This document shows positions 24,460 through 33,958 of a stretch of DNA of 64,000 bases, piece after piece; the first letter of the stretch is position 1; every line of letters begins with the position of its first letter. Origin of the DNA: Hydrogenobaculum sp. Y04AAS1 (lineage in GTDB: Bacteria > Aquificota > Aquificia > Aquificales > Aquificaceae); assembly GCF_000020785.1 (NCBI RefSeq), contig NC_011126.1, forward strand, positions 620,001-684,000, read 5' to 3'. A model generated the notes under the pieces. The model had not been told where the DNA came from, searched no databases, and worked only from the letters and a program-made list of their open reading frames with translations. A program made the translations under genes and the position numbers.

Positions 24460-27081
24460 ATGAAAAAGTTTTTGCTTGCTATGAGCTTGTTTGCTGGTGT
24501 AGGATTTGCAAAGGATGTCGGAAATCATCTTACCCCCTGGGGATGGGATATAAAACCAGTAGGGAAATATGTCTATACCTACAACTTTCCTACAAACGTA
24601 GTAGTGTCTAAAAACCATATTTTTGTACTGACAAACGGCGCTACCTCTTATCAGACTATTACTATGTACAACAAAAATCTGCAAGAACTTTTTCAAGTAA
24701 AAGCCTGGAAAGACGAGGTAAATCCATCCAAAGATCCAAGGTATTTATTCTTACCCTATCAAAGTTTTTATCAAGGTATGTATTACAAAGACCACAAGCT
24801 TTATGTAGCAGGTGGATTTTCTGACAATGTCTTGGTGTTTGATGTTTATCCTAAAAGCCTTAAACTGGAGAAAAAAATATACCTTCATTACAAAAGGTTT
24901 CCTAAAAATCAATATCCATACATATATCAAGGTTTTAGATACGATTTGAGACACTTTTATCCTGACGCTGTTGTAAAAGGAGATAAATATATATACGCTA
25001 CTGGGCTTTTATCAAATGCAATAGCAAGAATAGATGAAAACGATAAAATAAAATATTTAAACGTAGGTGCTTATCCATACGATATAGCACTATCTCCAAA
25101 ATATATATTTGTTAGCCTTTGGGGAGACAATGCCATAGCTGTAATAGATAGAAATACATTTCAATTTATCAAAAAAATATACGTAGGTAAAAAGCTCGGC
25201 AAATCTAGTGAATCTGCCGGCGTTCATCCTACAAACCTATATTATAAAAACGATAAACTATATGTAAGCTTGGCAAATATCGGCAAAATAGCAATCATAG
25301 ATACCAAAAACCTCAAGTTTTTGGGCTTTTTAAAAGATAAACTTTTTAAAGATCAAGAACCCGGTTCTTATCCAAACGCTTTGTTTGAAGAAGATAATAA
25401 GCTTTTTGTATCAAGCGCTGGCACAAACTCTATAAATATTTTTGATATTAAAAGCAAAAAACTAATAGGTGCCATACCAACAGGATGGTACCCAAGCGCT
25501 ATGAAAGTAGGAGATAACAATATCTACGTTGTCTCAGCAAAAGGTCTTGGCTCTTTTCCAAACACAAAATATCAATGGATAGGTATTTTAATGCCTGGTA
25601 TATTGCAAAAAATCTCTTTAGAAGACATAGATAAAAACATTAAAAACTATACAAAAGAGCTGTTTACATATGATAAGTTTGACGATATCAAAAAACAAGA
25701 TAAACTAGTTAAATTTTTAAGAAAGCATATAAAGTATGTGGTTTTTATACTAAGAGAAAACAAAACCTTTGACGAGGATTTTGGTACTTACAAAAGAGCT
25801 GGCAAATGGGCAGACCCAAATTTAGCTTTATACACTAAAAAAGAGCTTCCAAATCTCTTTAATTTTGCAGATCACTACGTTTTGATGGCAAACTTTTATG
25901 CGGACGGCGAAGTAACAGCCCAAGGACACCAATGGACCACTGGGGCAAGTGTATCTGATTTTGTAGAAAGAACATGGCAAGAGTACTACTCTGGAAGAGG
26001 TTTAGCTGAAAATCCAGGCTGGACACAAGCCCTTACCTTTGGCTACGCTACTGGTTGGGGTGGTATGCCAAATGGTGTAGACAATCCTTTTGCTATATAC
26101 GAAAATTTAGATAAGCTTGGAGAATGGTCAAATCCTTGGATATCTTACCCTTACAAGCTTTATCTATTTAACAATCTATTGGCTCATCATGTAAGTTTTG
26201 AAGATTTTGGAGAGTTTGTATCAAGAAATAGATGGGGTGATATACCAAAAGCTATGAAGCCACATATAGGCTACTCATTCCCCGGGTGGAACCGCTTTAT
26301 CTTAGACACGTTTAGAGCTGACGCTGCAATAAAATGGTTTAAAACCCACAAGATGCCAAAATTTTCCTACATATGGCTTCCAGATGATCACACTGCTGGG
26401 CTTCATCCATGCTATTACACACCCCAGTATTACGTAGCTAACAACGACTATGCTACCGCAAAAATTATAGAATATCTATCTCATACGCCTTACTGGAAGC
26501 ATATGGCTATATTTATCACCGAAGACGATGCCCAATCTGGAGCAGATCACATAGACGCTCATAGAACTTTTGCAGTGGTCTTAAGCCCATGGGTAAAATC
26601 AGGTTATATATCCACAAAACATTACTCTCAAATAAACATAGTAAAAACAATAGAAAAAGTGCTTGGAATACCACCTATGTCTATTTTTGACCAAACTACA
26701 CCAGTTATATCTGGCATATGGACAGATAAACCAAACTTTAGTCCTATAAAAGCCGTAAAACCAGATGTAAAGGTGGCTTTCAATCCAGGATACTGTAACA
26801 ACTACACATTGTTAAGACGAGAAGCTGGCGCTACAGGGCATTACGTAAACAAAAAATGGTTAGAAAAACATATGAAAAAGGATTCCAAAGATAGCTCTTA
26901 TATTCCATCTTCTAAAAATCTATATACACCAACATCTTTGCTAAAAGTTTCCGGTTTTGAGCAGTTTAAACAATCAGCCATTGCTACCAAAGGTTATTCT
27001 GGTTATAAAAAGATGCTTGGTTATATAAAAACCCTTGCCAAAGAACAAAATAAAAGCGTTTGGGCTTTTATAAGTAACTGA
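24460..27081 (+). CDS. Secreted beta-propeller / phosphoesterase-family protein
   Basis: 873 residues. A signal peptide (FLLAMSLFAGVGFA) precedes a YncE-like beta-propeller at about 30-390 (repeats such as YIYATGLLSNAIARID and LFVSSAGTNSINIFD). The second half belongs to the alkaline-phosphatase superfamily, phosphoesterase branch (RENKTFDEDFG, LPDDHTAG, ITEDDAQSGADHIDAHR with the metal-ligand Asp and His). It should cleave phosphate esters in the periplasm or outside. It starts 2 bp after tonB, so it is co-expressed with the uptake machinery and supplies the best functional clue for the receptors. Confidence 0.88.
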   Translation: MKKFLLAMSLFAGVGFAKDVGNHLTPWGWDIKPVGKYVYTYNFPTNVVVSKNHIFVLTNGATSYQTITMYNKNLQELFQVKAWKDEVNPSKDPRYLFLPYQSFYQGMYYKDHKLYVAGGFSDNVLVFDVYPKSLKLEKKIYLHYKRFPKNQYPYIYQGFRYDLRHFYPDAVVKGDKYIYATGLLSNAIARIDENDKIKYLNVGAYPYDIALSPKYIFVSLWGDNAIAVIDRNTFQFIKKIYVGKKLGKSSESAGVHPTNLYYKNDKLYVSLANIGKIAIIDTKNLKFLGFLKDKLFKDQEPGSYPNALFEEDNKLFVSSAGTNSINIFDIKSKKLIGAIPTGWYPSAMKVGDNNIYVVSAKGLGSFPNTKYQWIGILMPGILQKISLEDIDKNIKNYTKELFTYDKFDDIKKQDKLVKFLRKHIKYVVFILRENKTFDEDFGTYKRAGKWADPNLALYTKKELPNLFNFADHYVLMANFYADGEVTAQGHQWTTGASVSDFVERTWQEYYSGRGLAENPGWTQALTFGYATGWGGMPNGVDNPFAIYENLDKLGEWSNPWISYPYKLYLFNNLLAHHVSFEDFGEFVSRNRWGDIPKAMKPHIGYSFPGWNRFILDTFRADAAIKWFKTHKMPKFSYIWLPDDHTAGLHPCYYTPQYYVANNDYATAKIIEYLSHTPYWKHMAIFITEDDAQSGADHIDAHRTFAVVLSPWVKSGYISTKHYSQINIVKTIEKVLGIPPMSIFDQTTPVISGIWTDKPNFSPIKAVKPDVKVAFNPGYCNNYTLLRREAGATGHYVNKKWLEKHMKKDSKDSSYIPSSKNLYTPTSLLKVSGFEQFKQSAIATKGYSGYKKMLGYIKTLAKEQNKSVWAFISN

Positions 27082-27108
27082 TATATATCATACTGAAAAT
27101 TAAAAAAA

Positions 27109-27140
27109 TTAACTGAATCTTAACAAAAGTTGGTTAAGAT
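27109..27140 (+). promoter_or_regulatory. Pho-box-like, leaderless promoter of the P-type ATPase operon
   Basis: TTAACT (27109), N5, TTAACA (27120), N9, TAAGAT (27135-27140), with the ATG at 27148 only 7 nt beyond. Confidence 0.65.
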
Positions 27141-27147
27141 AAAAAAT

Positions 27148-27513
27148 ATGAAAAAGGTGCAGATAGTAAGTGCAAAAGAAGGCAGGATAAGGCTAAAAGT
27201 AAAAAAAGTCTATCACGGTGTGGTATACGACCTTTTGAGAAAAACGTTAAAAGACGAAAAGATTGTATCTAAACCTTTCACCGATAGCATAACAATAAGT
27301 TGTTATAAATGTGAAAGCATATTGCCCTTGATAAAAAAAGTGTTAAAAGAAAACGGCTTTAAAGTAGAGACAAAAGGTGATGAAATAAATTTACTATTTG
27401 CCTTCCAGTTAATGTTAAATGTAGGAGGGGGACTGGAGGGCATCGCTTTTAATGTAGCAAAAGACATTGTACTAGATAGGATGGGATTAGGAGCTATATC
27501 TTACTTGGTATGA
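27148..27513 (+). CDS. HMA-like protein without metal-binding cysteines
   Basis: 121 residues from ATG 27148; a TTG 18 bp upstream would overlap the -10 box. The N-terminal part (GRIRLKVKKVY, then ITISCYKCESILPLIKKVL) has the beta-alpha-beta layout of heavy-metal-associated domains but not the CxxC loop. The C-terminal third is hydrophobic (LNVGGGLEGIAFNVAKDIV) and may insert in the membrane. It shares the xRIRxK start with the next protein and with the N-terminus of the P-type ATPase, suggesting a set of related modules. Confidence 0.65.
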   Translation: MKKVQIVSAKEGRIRLKVKKVYHGVVYDLLRKTLKDEKIVSKPFTDSITISCYKCESILPLIKKVLKENGFKVETKGDEINLLFAFQLMLNVGGGLEGIAFNVAKDIVLDRMGLGAISYLV

Positions 27514-27893
27514 AAATAGAGGATATTTCTTTTTCTCATAACAGAATAAGAATAAAAGGCGATGTGGTTTACAACGAAGCTTTTGTAAAAGTTTTAAAAG
27601 AGCTTTTCGGAAAAGAAAATGTGTTTGTAAATTACCGTACTAAAAGCTTAAAAATAGAATCTAAAGAGATATTGTATTATGATGAGTTTCAGGAATTCTT
27701 AGAAAAACAAGAGTTAAAACCACTAGGTGAAACAGTTTGCCTCACAGATTTACATCCTTTTATATCTAGGACTATAAAATCAGACGTTTTGAAGCTTATT
27801 TTATACACCGTTGATTTTGGTTTTAGAATAGGTACTATCAGGTTCATATGGGTAAATTGGTTGTTTAATAAGCTTGTGATAAAACTTTTATAG
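27510..27893 (+). CDS. HMA-like protein, second copy
   Basis: 127 residues; ATGA overlap with the previous gene. An HMA-like fold is suggested by NRIRIKGDVVY and the beta-alpha pattern; the CxxC motif is absent. A hydrophobic C-terminus (DFGFRIGTIRFIWVNWLFN) may bind the membrane. I cannot assign a function beyond likely partnership with the downstream ATPase. Confidence 0.6.
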   Translation: MKIEDISFSHNRIRIKGDVVYNEAFVKVLKELFGKENVFVNYRTKSLKIESKEILYYDEFQEFLEKQELKPLGETVCLTDLHPFISRTIKSDVLKLILYTVDFGFRIGTIRFIWVNWLFNKLVIKLL

Positions 27894-27902
27894 GAGGTAT
27901 AT

Positions 27903-28202
27903 ATGTTTGAAAATCTTATCGGATGCTTCTCGAGAAGGTACTTTACCTGGGGACTTGGTACCGTGGCCGCTATATATGTACTTGGAAAGGCTTTAGAAGA
28001 GTTTAAGCCAGTTTTAGTAGGTGTTACGAAAGAAGGCATAAGCTTTGGGCAGTGGTTAAACGCTTCAATAGAAGCCAAAAAGGAAGTGGTGGAAGATATA
28101 GTCCATGAAGCAAAATCTGAACTCAAAAAAGAAATAGAGCTAAAGATTACGCTTCTTCAAAAACAACAAGAGCTTTTAGAAAAGCTAAAATCATCTTTAT
28201 AA
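27903..28202 (+). CDS. Single-helix membrane protein, DUF5132-like
   Basis: 99 residues. A glycine-rich transmembrane segment (FTWGLGTVAAIYVLGKALEE) is followed by an amphipathic, charged helix (EAKKEVVEDIVHEAKSEL) likely to form a coiled coil. Similar small proteins occur beside HMA/P-type ATPase genes in other bacteria (DUF5132-like; tentative). AGGAGG precedes the ATG. Confidence 0.6.
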   Translation: MFENLIGCFSRRYFTWGLGTVAAIYVLGKALEEFKPVLVGVTKEGISFGQWLNASIEAKKEVVEDIVHEAKSELKKEIELKITLLQKQQELLEKLKSSL

Positions 28203-28214
28203 GGAGGAATAGAC

Positions 28215-28412
28215 ATGTGGTCAAAGTTAGGTGATATAGTCTGCAGCAAGTATACATCTTTTGGACTTGGGATGTTTGCTGGAGTATTCGGCTTTTATAT
28301 GATACATAAAATATCAGAACATCAGGAGCTTATGAGAGTTCAAGAAGAGATAAACGAGCTTATGAATAGGTTAAACCAAAAAACATTGCAATCTCCAGAA
28401 CAGCAATCATGA
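28215..28412 (+). CDS. Small single-helix membrane protein
   Basis: 65 residues, with one helix (TSFGLGMFAGVFGFYMIHK) and a coiled-coil tail (EEINELMNRLNQK). Its glycine pattern resembles the preceding protein, so the two may pair. AGGAGG precedes the ATG; the stop overlaps the ATPase start. Confidence 0.6.
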   Translation: MWSKLGDIVCSKYTSFGLGMFAGVFGFYMIHKISEHQELMRVQEEINELMNRLNQKTLQSPEQQS

Positions 28413-30505
28413 AAACACTTGTTGTAAAACATAAGACCTACGGTAGAATAAGGGTAAATTCTTTTTATCTAAAATACCTTGATGTATCCAAGGAAACTAT
28501 AGAAGAGTTTATAAAATCCCAAGAGGGTATCATAGATGCCAAGTTAAATAAAACTACTGGTAGTCTATCGATATCTTACGATCCAAACAAAATATATATA
28601 GAAGAATTTTTAGAGCTTATAAACAACACGCCTATTGACATTATACTTGGTATATTAAAATCTTACAAAACAAAACCAAAACCAAAAGAAGAAAACCCGT
28701 CTAAACTTAGAATGGTATTGGGAGCGGTAGGAGGGTTGCTTTCTTTGGCACCTATTTTTCCAAATCCATTTGTTAAAGCCATTACCATATTTGGTTCAAT
28801 ACCTTCTTTTAAAAGCGCGATAACAAATCTTTTACAGGGTAGGCTTTCATATCAGCTTTTAGACTCTCTAGCCCTTGGCATAACCATACAAAGAAATATG
28901 CTTTTATCATCCAACATAATGAATCTCTTCATAGGATTAGGAGATTACCTTGAGGATAAATTAAATCAAAAAGCTAGAGCTTCTATAGAAGATTTACTAA
29001 ATGTAGATGGTGAGACCGCTTACATAGAAAAAGACGGCACAAAGATAGAAGTGCCTATAGAAGAGATATCTATAGGAGATATAGTAGTTGTCTACGCTGG
29101 TGGTAGAATACCAGTAGACGGCATAGTTCACGAAGGCAAAGCGGTTGTAAACGAATCAGTGCTAACCGGAGAGGATAAACCTGTGTTAAAAGAGGTTGGT
29201 GCTAAAGTATATGCCGGCACAAACGTTGTAGACGGAAAAATCTATATAAGAGTGGAGCAAAAAGGCGCTGATACCATCATCTCAAAAATCGCCCACATGG
29301 TAGAGTCATATATGGATCAAAAACCAGCAATCTACGATAGGTTTAACAAACTAGCCGATGCCACGGTACTACCTATATTGAGTATAGGCTTAGCAAACCA
29401 ACTCATAACAAGAAACTTAGCCAAGACTTCTAGCATCTTAACAATAGACTACAATACAAACTTAAGAGTTTCCATACCAATAGCCATAGCTTCTTCTATA
29501 TCAAAAGCCTCAAACCATGGAGTTCTAATAAAAGGCGGTAGGTCTTTAGAAGCTCTATCCAATATAAACTGTATAGTTATCGATAAAACCGGCACCATCA
29601 CCAAAGGAGAGCCTATTATTACAGATATAGTACCGTTGGGAGAAGAATTATCCCAAGAAGAGCTTTTAAAAATAGCCGCTTCCTTAGAGCAAAGGTTAAA
29701 ACACCCCATAGCTGATGCTATAGTAAACTTAGCCAAACAAAAAAACCTTGAACTTTACGAAAGAGAAGATTCTGATTACGATATAGGATTAGGTATTTCT
29801 GCAAAATTAAACAACGAAGAGTATAAACTTGGTTCTTCGAGATATATGGTTAATCATAAGATATCTATATCAAAACATGTAAAAGACTTGGTAAAAGAAA
29901 AACACGATGAAGGTAAAACAGTGTTGTATCTTTCTAAAGGCAAAAAAATACTTGGTTTGATAGCTTTTAAAGATACTATAAGAGAAGAAGCAAAAGAGAT
30001 TATAAAAAAACTTACCAATATGAACATAAAAATCGTTATGCTAACCGGAGACAACGAAGAAGTAGCTCAAACTATAGCCAAAGAAGTAGGCATAAAAGAG
30101 TTTAGGGCAAGAGTGTCTCCAGAAGAAAAAGCTAAGTATGTAGAACAACTTAAAAAAGAAGGCTATAAAGTGGCTATGGTGGGAGATGGGATAAACGACT
30201 CTGTGGCATTGTCAGCAGCAGACATAGGGATAGCTATGGGCGATGGCTCTCAAGTGGCTATAGATGTAGCTGATGTGGTGCTTGTAAAAGAAGATTTAAA
30301 CTTAATATATAAAGCGATAAAACTATCAAAAGATACCATGAAAGTGGTGAACAACAACATAAAGTTTAATTTTACTGTAAATACGCTTGGAATGGCTATA
30401 AGTATATTGGGTTCTGGCAATCCTGCATTTTCGGTAATAATAAACAACGGCTCTACCATACTATCCGCTTTATACTCTATTACGCCGGATATAAAAAATG
30501 AATGA
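28409..30505 (+). CDS. P1B-like P-type ATPase lacking the CPC metal motif
   Basis: 698 residues. Residues 1-85 are an HMA-like domain without CxxC. P-type hallmarks are intact: LTGEDKP, DKTGTITKGEP (phosphorylated Asp near 392), the P1B-type HP in RLKHPIADAIV, LTGDNEE and GDGINDSVAL. The membrane site that is CPC, SPC or TPC in metal pumps reads DYNTNLRVSIPIA near residue 346, so there is no cysteine ligand. Transport of a classical soft metal is therefore doubtful. It is followed by a CDF-like gene (8-bp overlap) and an OlsB-like gene, under a Pho-box-like promoter. Confidence 0.85.
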   Translation: MKTLVVKHKTYGRIRVNSFYLKYLDVSKETIEEFIKSQEGIIDAKLNKTTGSLSISYDPNKIYIEEFLELINNTPIDIILGILKSYKTKPKPKEENPSKLRMVLGAVGGLLSLAPIFPNPFVKAITIFGSIPSFKSAITNLLQGRLSYQLLDSLALGITIQRNMLLSSNIMNLFIGLGDYLEDKLNQKARASIEDLLNVDGETAYIEKDGTKIEVPIEEISIGDIVVVYAGGRIPVDGIVHEGKAVVNESVLTGEDKPVLKEVGAKVYAGTNVVDGKIYIRVEQKGADTIISKIAHMVESYMDQKPAIYDRFNKLADATVLPILSIGLANQLITRNLAKTSSILTIDYNTNLRVSIPIAIASSISKASNHGVLIKGGRSLEALSNINCIVIDKTGTITKGEPIITDIVPLGEELSQEELLKIAASLEQRLKHPIADAIVNLAKQKNLELYEREDSDYDIGLGISAKLNNEEYKLGSSRYMVNHKISISKHVKDLVKEKHDEGKTVLYLSKGKKILGLIAFKDTIREEAKEIIKKLTNMNIKIVMLTGDNEEVAQTIAKEVGIKEFRARVSPEEKAKYVEQLKKEGYKVAMVGDGINDSVALSAADIGIAMGDGSQVAIDVADVVLVKEDLNLIYKAIKLSKDTMKVVNNNIKFNFTVNTLGMAISILGSGNPAFSVIINNGSTILSALYSITPDIKNE

Positions 30506-31358
30506 GAAAAATCTTGGGAGAGGGCTTTATTTTGTCTTTACTATAACGTTTTTAGATTTTCTTTTAGAAGTTTATTATGGCTATGCTTTCAACAGCTTAG
30601 CTTTGTTGTCTGATGCAGTTTATATGTTTATGGATCTATCGGGGCAGGCTTTGGCGATTTTTGCTATGTATTTATCCAAAAAGCCTCCAAACCCCAAAAG
30701 AACCTTTGGATACTACAGGGTTGAGATACTATCGGCTTTATTTAACGGCATAACTGCGGGATTTTTCCTAATAATGATATTTCTACACGCGTTCAAAAGG
30801 CTTTTGCATCCTGAATATGTAAACGCTGGAGGTGTCTTCTGGATATCTATTTTGGGTCTTATAGTAAATATAATTGGTATAGTGATACTTTATATTGGCT
30901 CAAGACACAGTCTTAATATAGCAGGGGCTTTTTTAAGGGTATTGATGGACGGGCTTAGTTCTGTGGGTGTTATAGCGTCGTCTGTTTTAATAGAGCTTAC
31001 TGGAAACTACATATTTGACCCGATAATGAGTATATTGGTGGGCCTTAGTGTTATATATCCTATTTACAAAGTTTTGTCAAAATCTATAGATATTTTAATG
31101 GAATCTTCCCCAGAGTACGTAAACTTAGAAGAGTTAGAAAGCTTTATAAGAAAGCATTTCCCAGAGATAATGATAAAATCTATACACGTCTGGAGTCTTG
31201 TGCCCAGTAAAAATATAATGTATGCTAGATTAAGGGAACAAGATTTGGAAGCTTTAGAAAATACACCTTTAAAAGAGATAAGAGAGAAGATAAGGACTAT
31301 GAAAAAAGAGCTAAAAGAAAAGTTTGGTTTTGAGAGAGTGGTGATAGAGCTTTACTAA
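30498..31358 (+). CDS. CDF-family-like transporter with altered metal site
   Basis: 286 residues with about six helices and a cytoplasmic C-terminal domain (ESFIRKHFPEIMIKSIHVWSL). In zinc CDF proteins helix 2 has a HxxxD pair and helix 5 another. Here helix 2 reads SDAVYMFMD (Tyr42 instead of His, Asp46 kept) and helix 5 reads RVLMDGLSSVGV (Arg147 instead of His, Asp151 kept). Both histidine ligands are lost. It is a clear family member by order and GYYRVEILSALFNG, but its substrate is uncertain. Confidence 0.8.
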   Translation: MNEKNLGRGLYFVFTITFLDFLLEVYYGYAFNSLALLSDAVYMFMDLSGQALAIFAMYLSKKPPNPKRTFGYYRVEILSALFNGITAGFFLIMIFLHAFKRLLHPEYVNAGGVFWISILGLIVNIIGIVILYIGSRHSLNIAGAFLRVLMDGLSSVGVIASSVLIELTGNYIFDPIMSILVGLSVIYPIYKVLSKSIDILMESSPEYVNLEELESFIRKHFPEIMIKSIHVWSLVPSKNIMYARLREQDLEALENTPLKEIREKIRTMKKELKEKFGFERVVIELY

Positions 31359-31378
31359 AGGCACCAAAGGAGGTTGGT

Positions 31379-32179
31379 ATGATAGGGACACTGTCGCAAA
31401 AAACCTATGGTTTTCGTTTAAAAGCTTTCAAACCAAAAATTAACTTTAGATTTGAAGTAGGAAGTTTTACTGTAAAGACTGCCCAAAACTCTAAAGAGTT
31501 AAGAAAAGCCCTTGAGTTAAGACATAGAGTATTTTATCAAGAGCTTCTAAACAAAAGCAAACTCTTTAGAATAGATATAGACAAATTTGACTTTATAGCA
31601 GATCACATTATCATAATAGACAACAAAACCCAAGACGTTGTAGGTACTTATAGGATTATATCCTCTAGTTTTAGCAACAAGTTTTATTCGGAAACCGAAT
31701 TTGACATATCTAGTTTAAAGCTTTTAAAAGCTACAAAAATAGAAATTGGAAGAGCAAGCGTACATAAAGACTATAGAAGCGGTGCCATCATAGCCCTTCT
31801 TTGGAAAGGCATAGCTTACTACGCTAAATTAGTGGATGCTAAATATGTATTTGGGTGTTCAAGTGTCCAAACAGAAAATATATTTGAGATAGTGTTTGCC
31901 TACAAATATTTAAAACAGTTTGAAAACAAAATGGTGTTTCCGTTGCCGGATTTTCGCATAAAAAACTTTGAAAACTATGTAAAGACCGTTGATAACATAA
32001 ACATTGATGTAAAGGATCTTAAGGTTTTTGTACCTTCTCTTATTCAAAGCTATTTAAAAGCTGGTGCTGTTATATGCGGTGAACCTGCTTTTGATAGGCA
32101 TTTTAAGTGTGCTGATTTTATCACTCTCCTTGATGCTGACAATCTCAATATTTCTTTCAACAGAAGATTCAAATCATAG
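31379..32179 (+). CDS. olsB: OlsB-like ornithine N-acyltransferase (GNAT/hemolysin-like)
   Basis: 266 residues. The pattern ALELRHRVFYQELL, DKFDFIADHIIIID, VVGTYRII, FYSETEFDIS, then KIEIGRASVHKDYRSG and KYVFGCSSVQTE is that of OlsB-type acyl-ACP-dependent N-acyltransferases, which make lyso-ornithine lipid. A distant acyl-homoserine-lactone-synthase-like or other N-acyl-amino-acid synthase role is the alternative. Ornithine lipids contain no phosphate and are typically made during phosphate starvation, which fits the upstream Pho-box-like operon promoter. AGGAGG precedes the ATG. Confidence 0.8.
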   Translation: MIGTLSQKTYGFRLKAFKPKINFRFEVGSFTVKTAQNSKELRKALELRHRVFYQELLNKSKLFRIDIDKFDFIADHIIIIDNKTQDVVGTYRIISSSFSNKFYSETEFDISSLKLLKATKIEIGRASVHKDYRSGAIIALLWKGIAYYAKLVDAKYVFGCSSVQTENIFEIVFAYKYLKQFENKMVFPLPDFRIKNFENYVKTVDNINIDVKDLKVFVPSLIQSYLKAGAVICGEPAFDRHFKCADFITLLDADNLNISFNRRFKS

Positions 32180-32227
32180 ATTAAAAAACAAAAATAGCTT
32201 TAAACTATGTCTTTTGGAGGTTTAACA

Positions 32228-33958
32228 ATGAATATATTTTTAGATATCTTTAGCTTTATTTTGTTTTTTGGCATACTAACCATCATCTCTCCTATTTTAG
32301 GAAAATATATGGCAGATATATATGAAGGCCGTGTGCATCCGTCTTTAAAACCTATAAGATATGTAGAAAAAACTATCTATAAAATACTTGGCATTGACGA
32401 ATCCAAAGAGATGAACTGGAAAGAGTATCTTTATGCTTTGTTATCTTTTAATTTTTTAGGGTTTTTGGTGCTTTTTTTAACGCTTTTATTTCAAAAATAC
32501 CTTCCTCTAAATCAATACCACATACCAAACATGAGCTGGGATTTGGCTTTTAATACAGCGGTAAGTTTTGTTACAAATACAAACTGGCAAGCTTATGCTG
32601 GTGAGACTCAAGCTACGTATTTTTCTCAAATAACTGGTCTTGCACTTCAAAACTTTTTATCAGCTGCAAGCGGTATCGTGGTGGCTTTGGTGCTGATAAG
32701 GGCTTTTGCCAGGAAAAATACCATATACCTTGGAAACTTTTATGTGGATTTTACAAGAACGATTTTATATGTGCTTTTACCAGTAGCTTTTTTTAGTGCT
32801 TTGTTTTTGGTATCTCAAGGAGTTATACAAAATTTCTCTCATTATAAAACCATAGAACTGTTGGAGCCTTATAAAGATAGCAAAAATATAATTACCACAC
32901 AAACGCTTCCCATGGGTCCAGTGGCTTCTCAAGAAGCCATAAAACTTTTAGGAACCAACGGTGGTGGTTTTTTCAACGCAAACTCTGCCCATCCTTTTGA
33001 AAACCCAACTCCGCTATCAAACGTTTTTGAGGCTTTTCTTATAATCCTAATACCAGCGTCTTTGGTGTTTACATTTGGGTATATGATAAAAGATAAAAGA
33101 CAAGGATGGTTTTTATACAGCGTAATGCTTTTTGTGTTGATGCTGTTTATGGGTATTCAGTATTATTTTGAATGGTTTGGCAATCCCATAGTAAAAAAGC
33201 TTGGCATAGAAGGTCCATACCTTATAGGAAAAGAGTTGAGGTTTGGTATAGGTGGCACAGTGTTGTTTTCAAGTATTACCACCGCTACTTCCTGCGGTGC
33301 TGTAAACTCTATGCTTGATTCATTTACACCTTTAGGTGGATTGGTGCCGATGTCTTTGATTTCTCTTGGCGAGATTATATTTGGTGGGGTGGGATCTGGG
33401 CTTTATGGGATGATAGCTATGGTAATAATAGCTGTTTTTGTAGCAGGGCTTATGATAGGTAGAACCCCTGAGTATTTAAACAAAAAAATAGAATCAAGAG
33501 AAATGTGGTCTTCTGTTGTCATAACATTGGTATCTGGAATAACAGCTTTATTGCTTACCACATTAGCCCTTTATACAAAATGGGGATTATCTTCTATGTC
33601 AAACCCAGGACCTCATGGGCTAAGCGAGGTTTTATACGCTTATATATCAACTTCTAACAACAGCGGAAGCGCTTTTGCTGGTTTAAATGCAAATACCGTA
33701 TTTTACAACATCACCACAGGTTTAGCAATGTTGATAGGTAGGTTTATCCCTATTATAGCCGTATTTTACATGGCTTCGTCTTTATCCCTTAAAAAACATG
33801 TACCACCAAGCCCTGGCACACTTCCAACGCATACTTTGGTTTTTGGTGTATGGCTTGTATTCATTATCATAGTAGTGGGTGCTTTGACATTTTTACCGGC
33901 TTTTTCTTTGGGTCCTATACTTGAACATATGCTTATGTTGGAAGGAGTTACTCTATGA
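32228..33958 (+). CDS. kdpA: K+-transporting ATPase subunit KdpA
   Basis: 576 residues, about ten helices. I start at ATG 32228 because GGAGG lies eight bases upstream; an ATG 21 bp earlier would precede that site. Family motifs include [11 protein letters not shown] and [15 protein letters not shown], which belong to the selectivity-filter loops, plus [14 protein letters not shown]-like loop 3 ([11 protein letters not shown]). It is the potassium-binding channel-like subunit of the high-affinity KdpFABC pump. No kdpF was seen before it. The stop overlaps kdpB. Confidence 0.95.

Noticed and set aside
31379-32179. Acyl-homoserine-lactone synthase
   Set aside because: The GNAT-like pattern fits OlsB-type ornithine acyltransferases better, there is no LuxR-type gene nearby, and the Pho-like context supports lipid synthesis.
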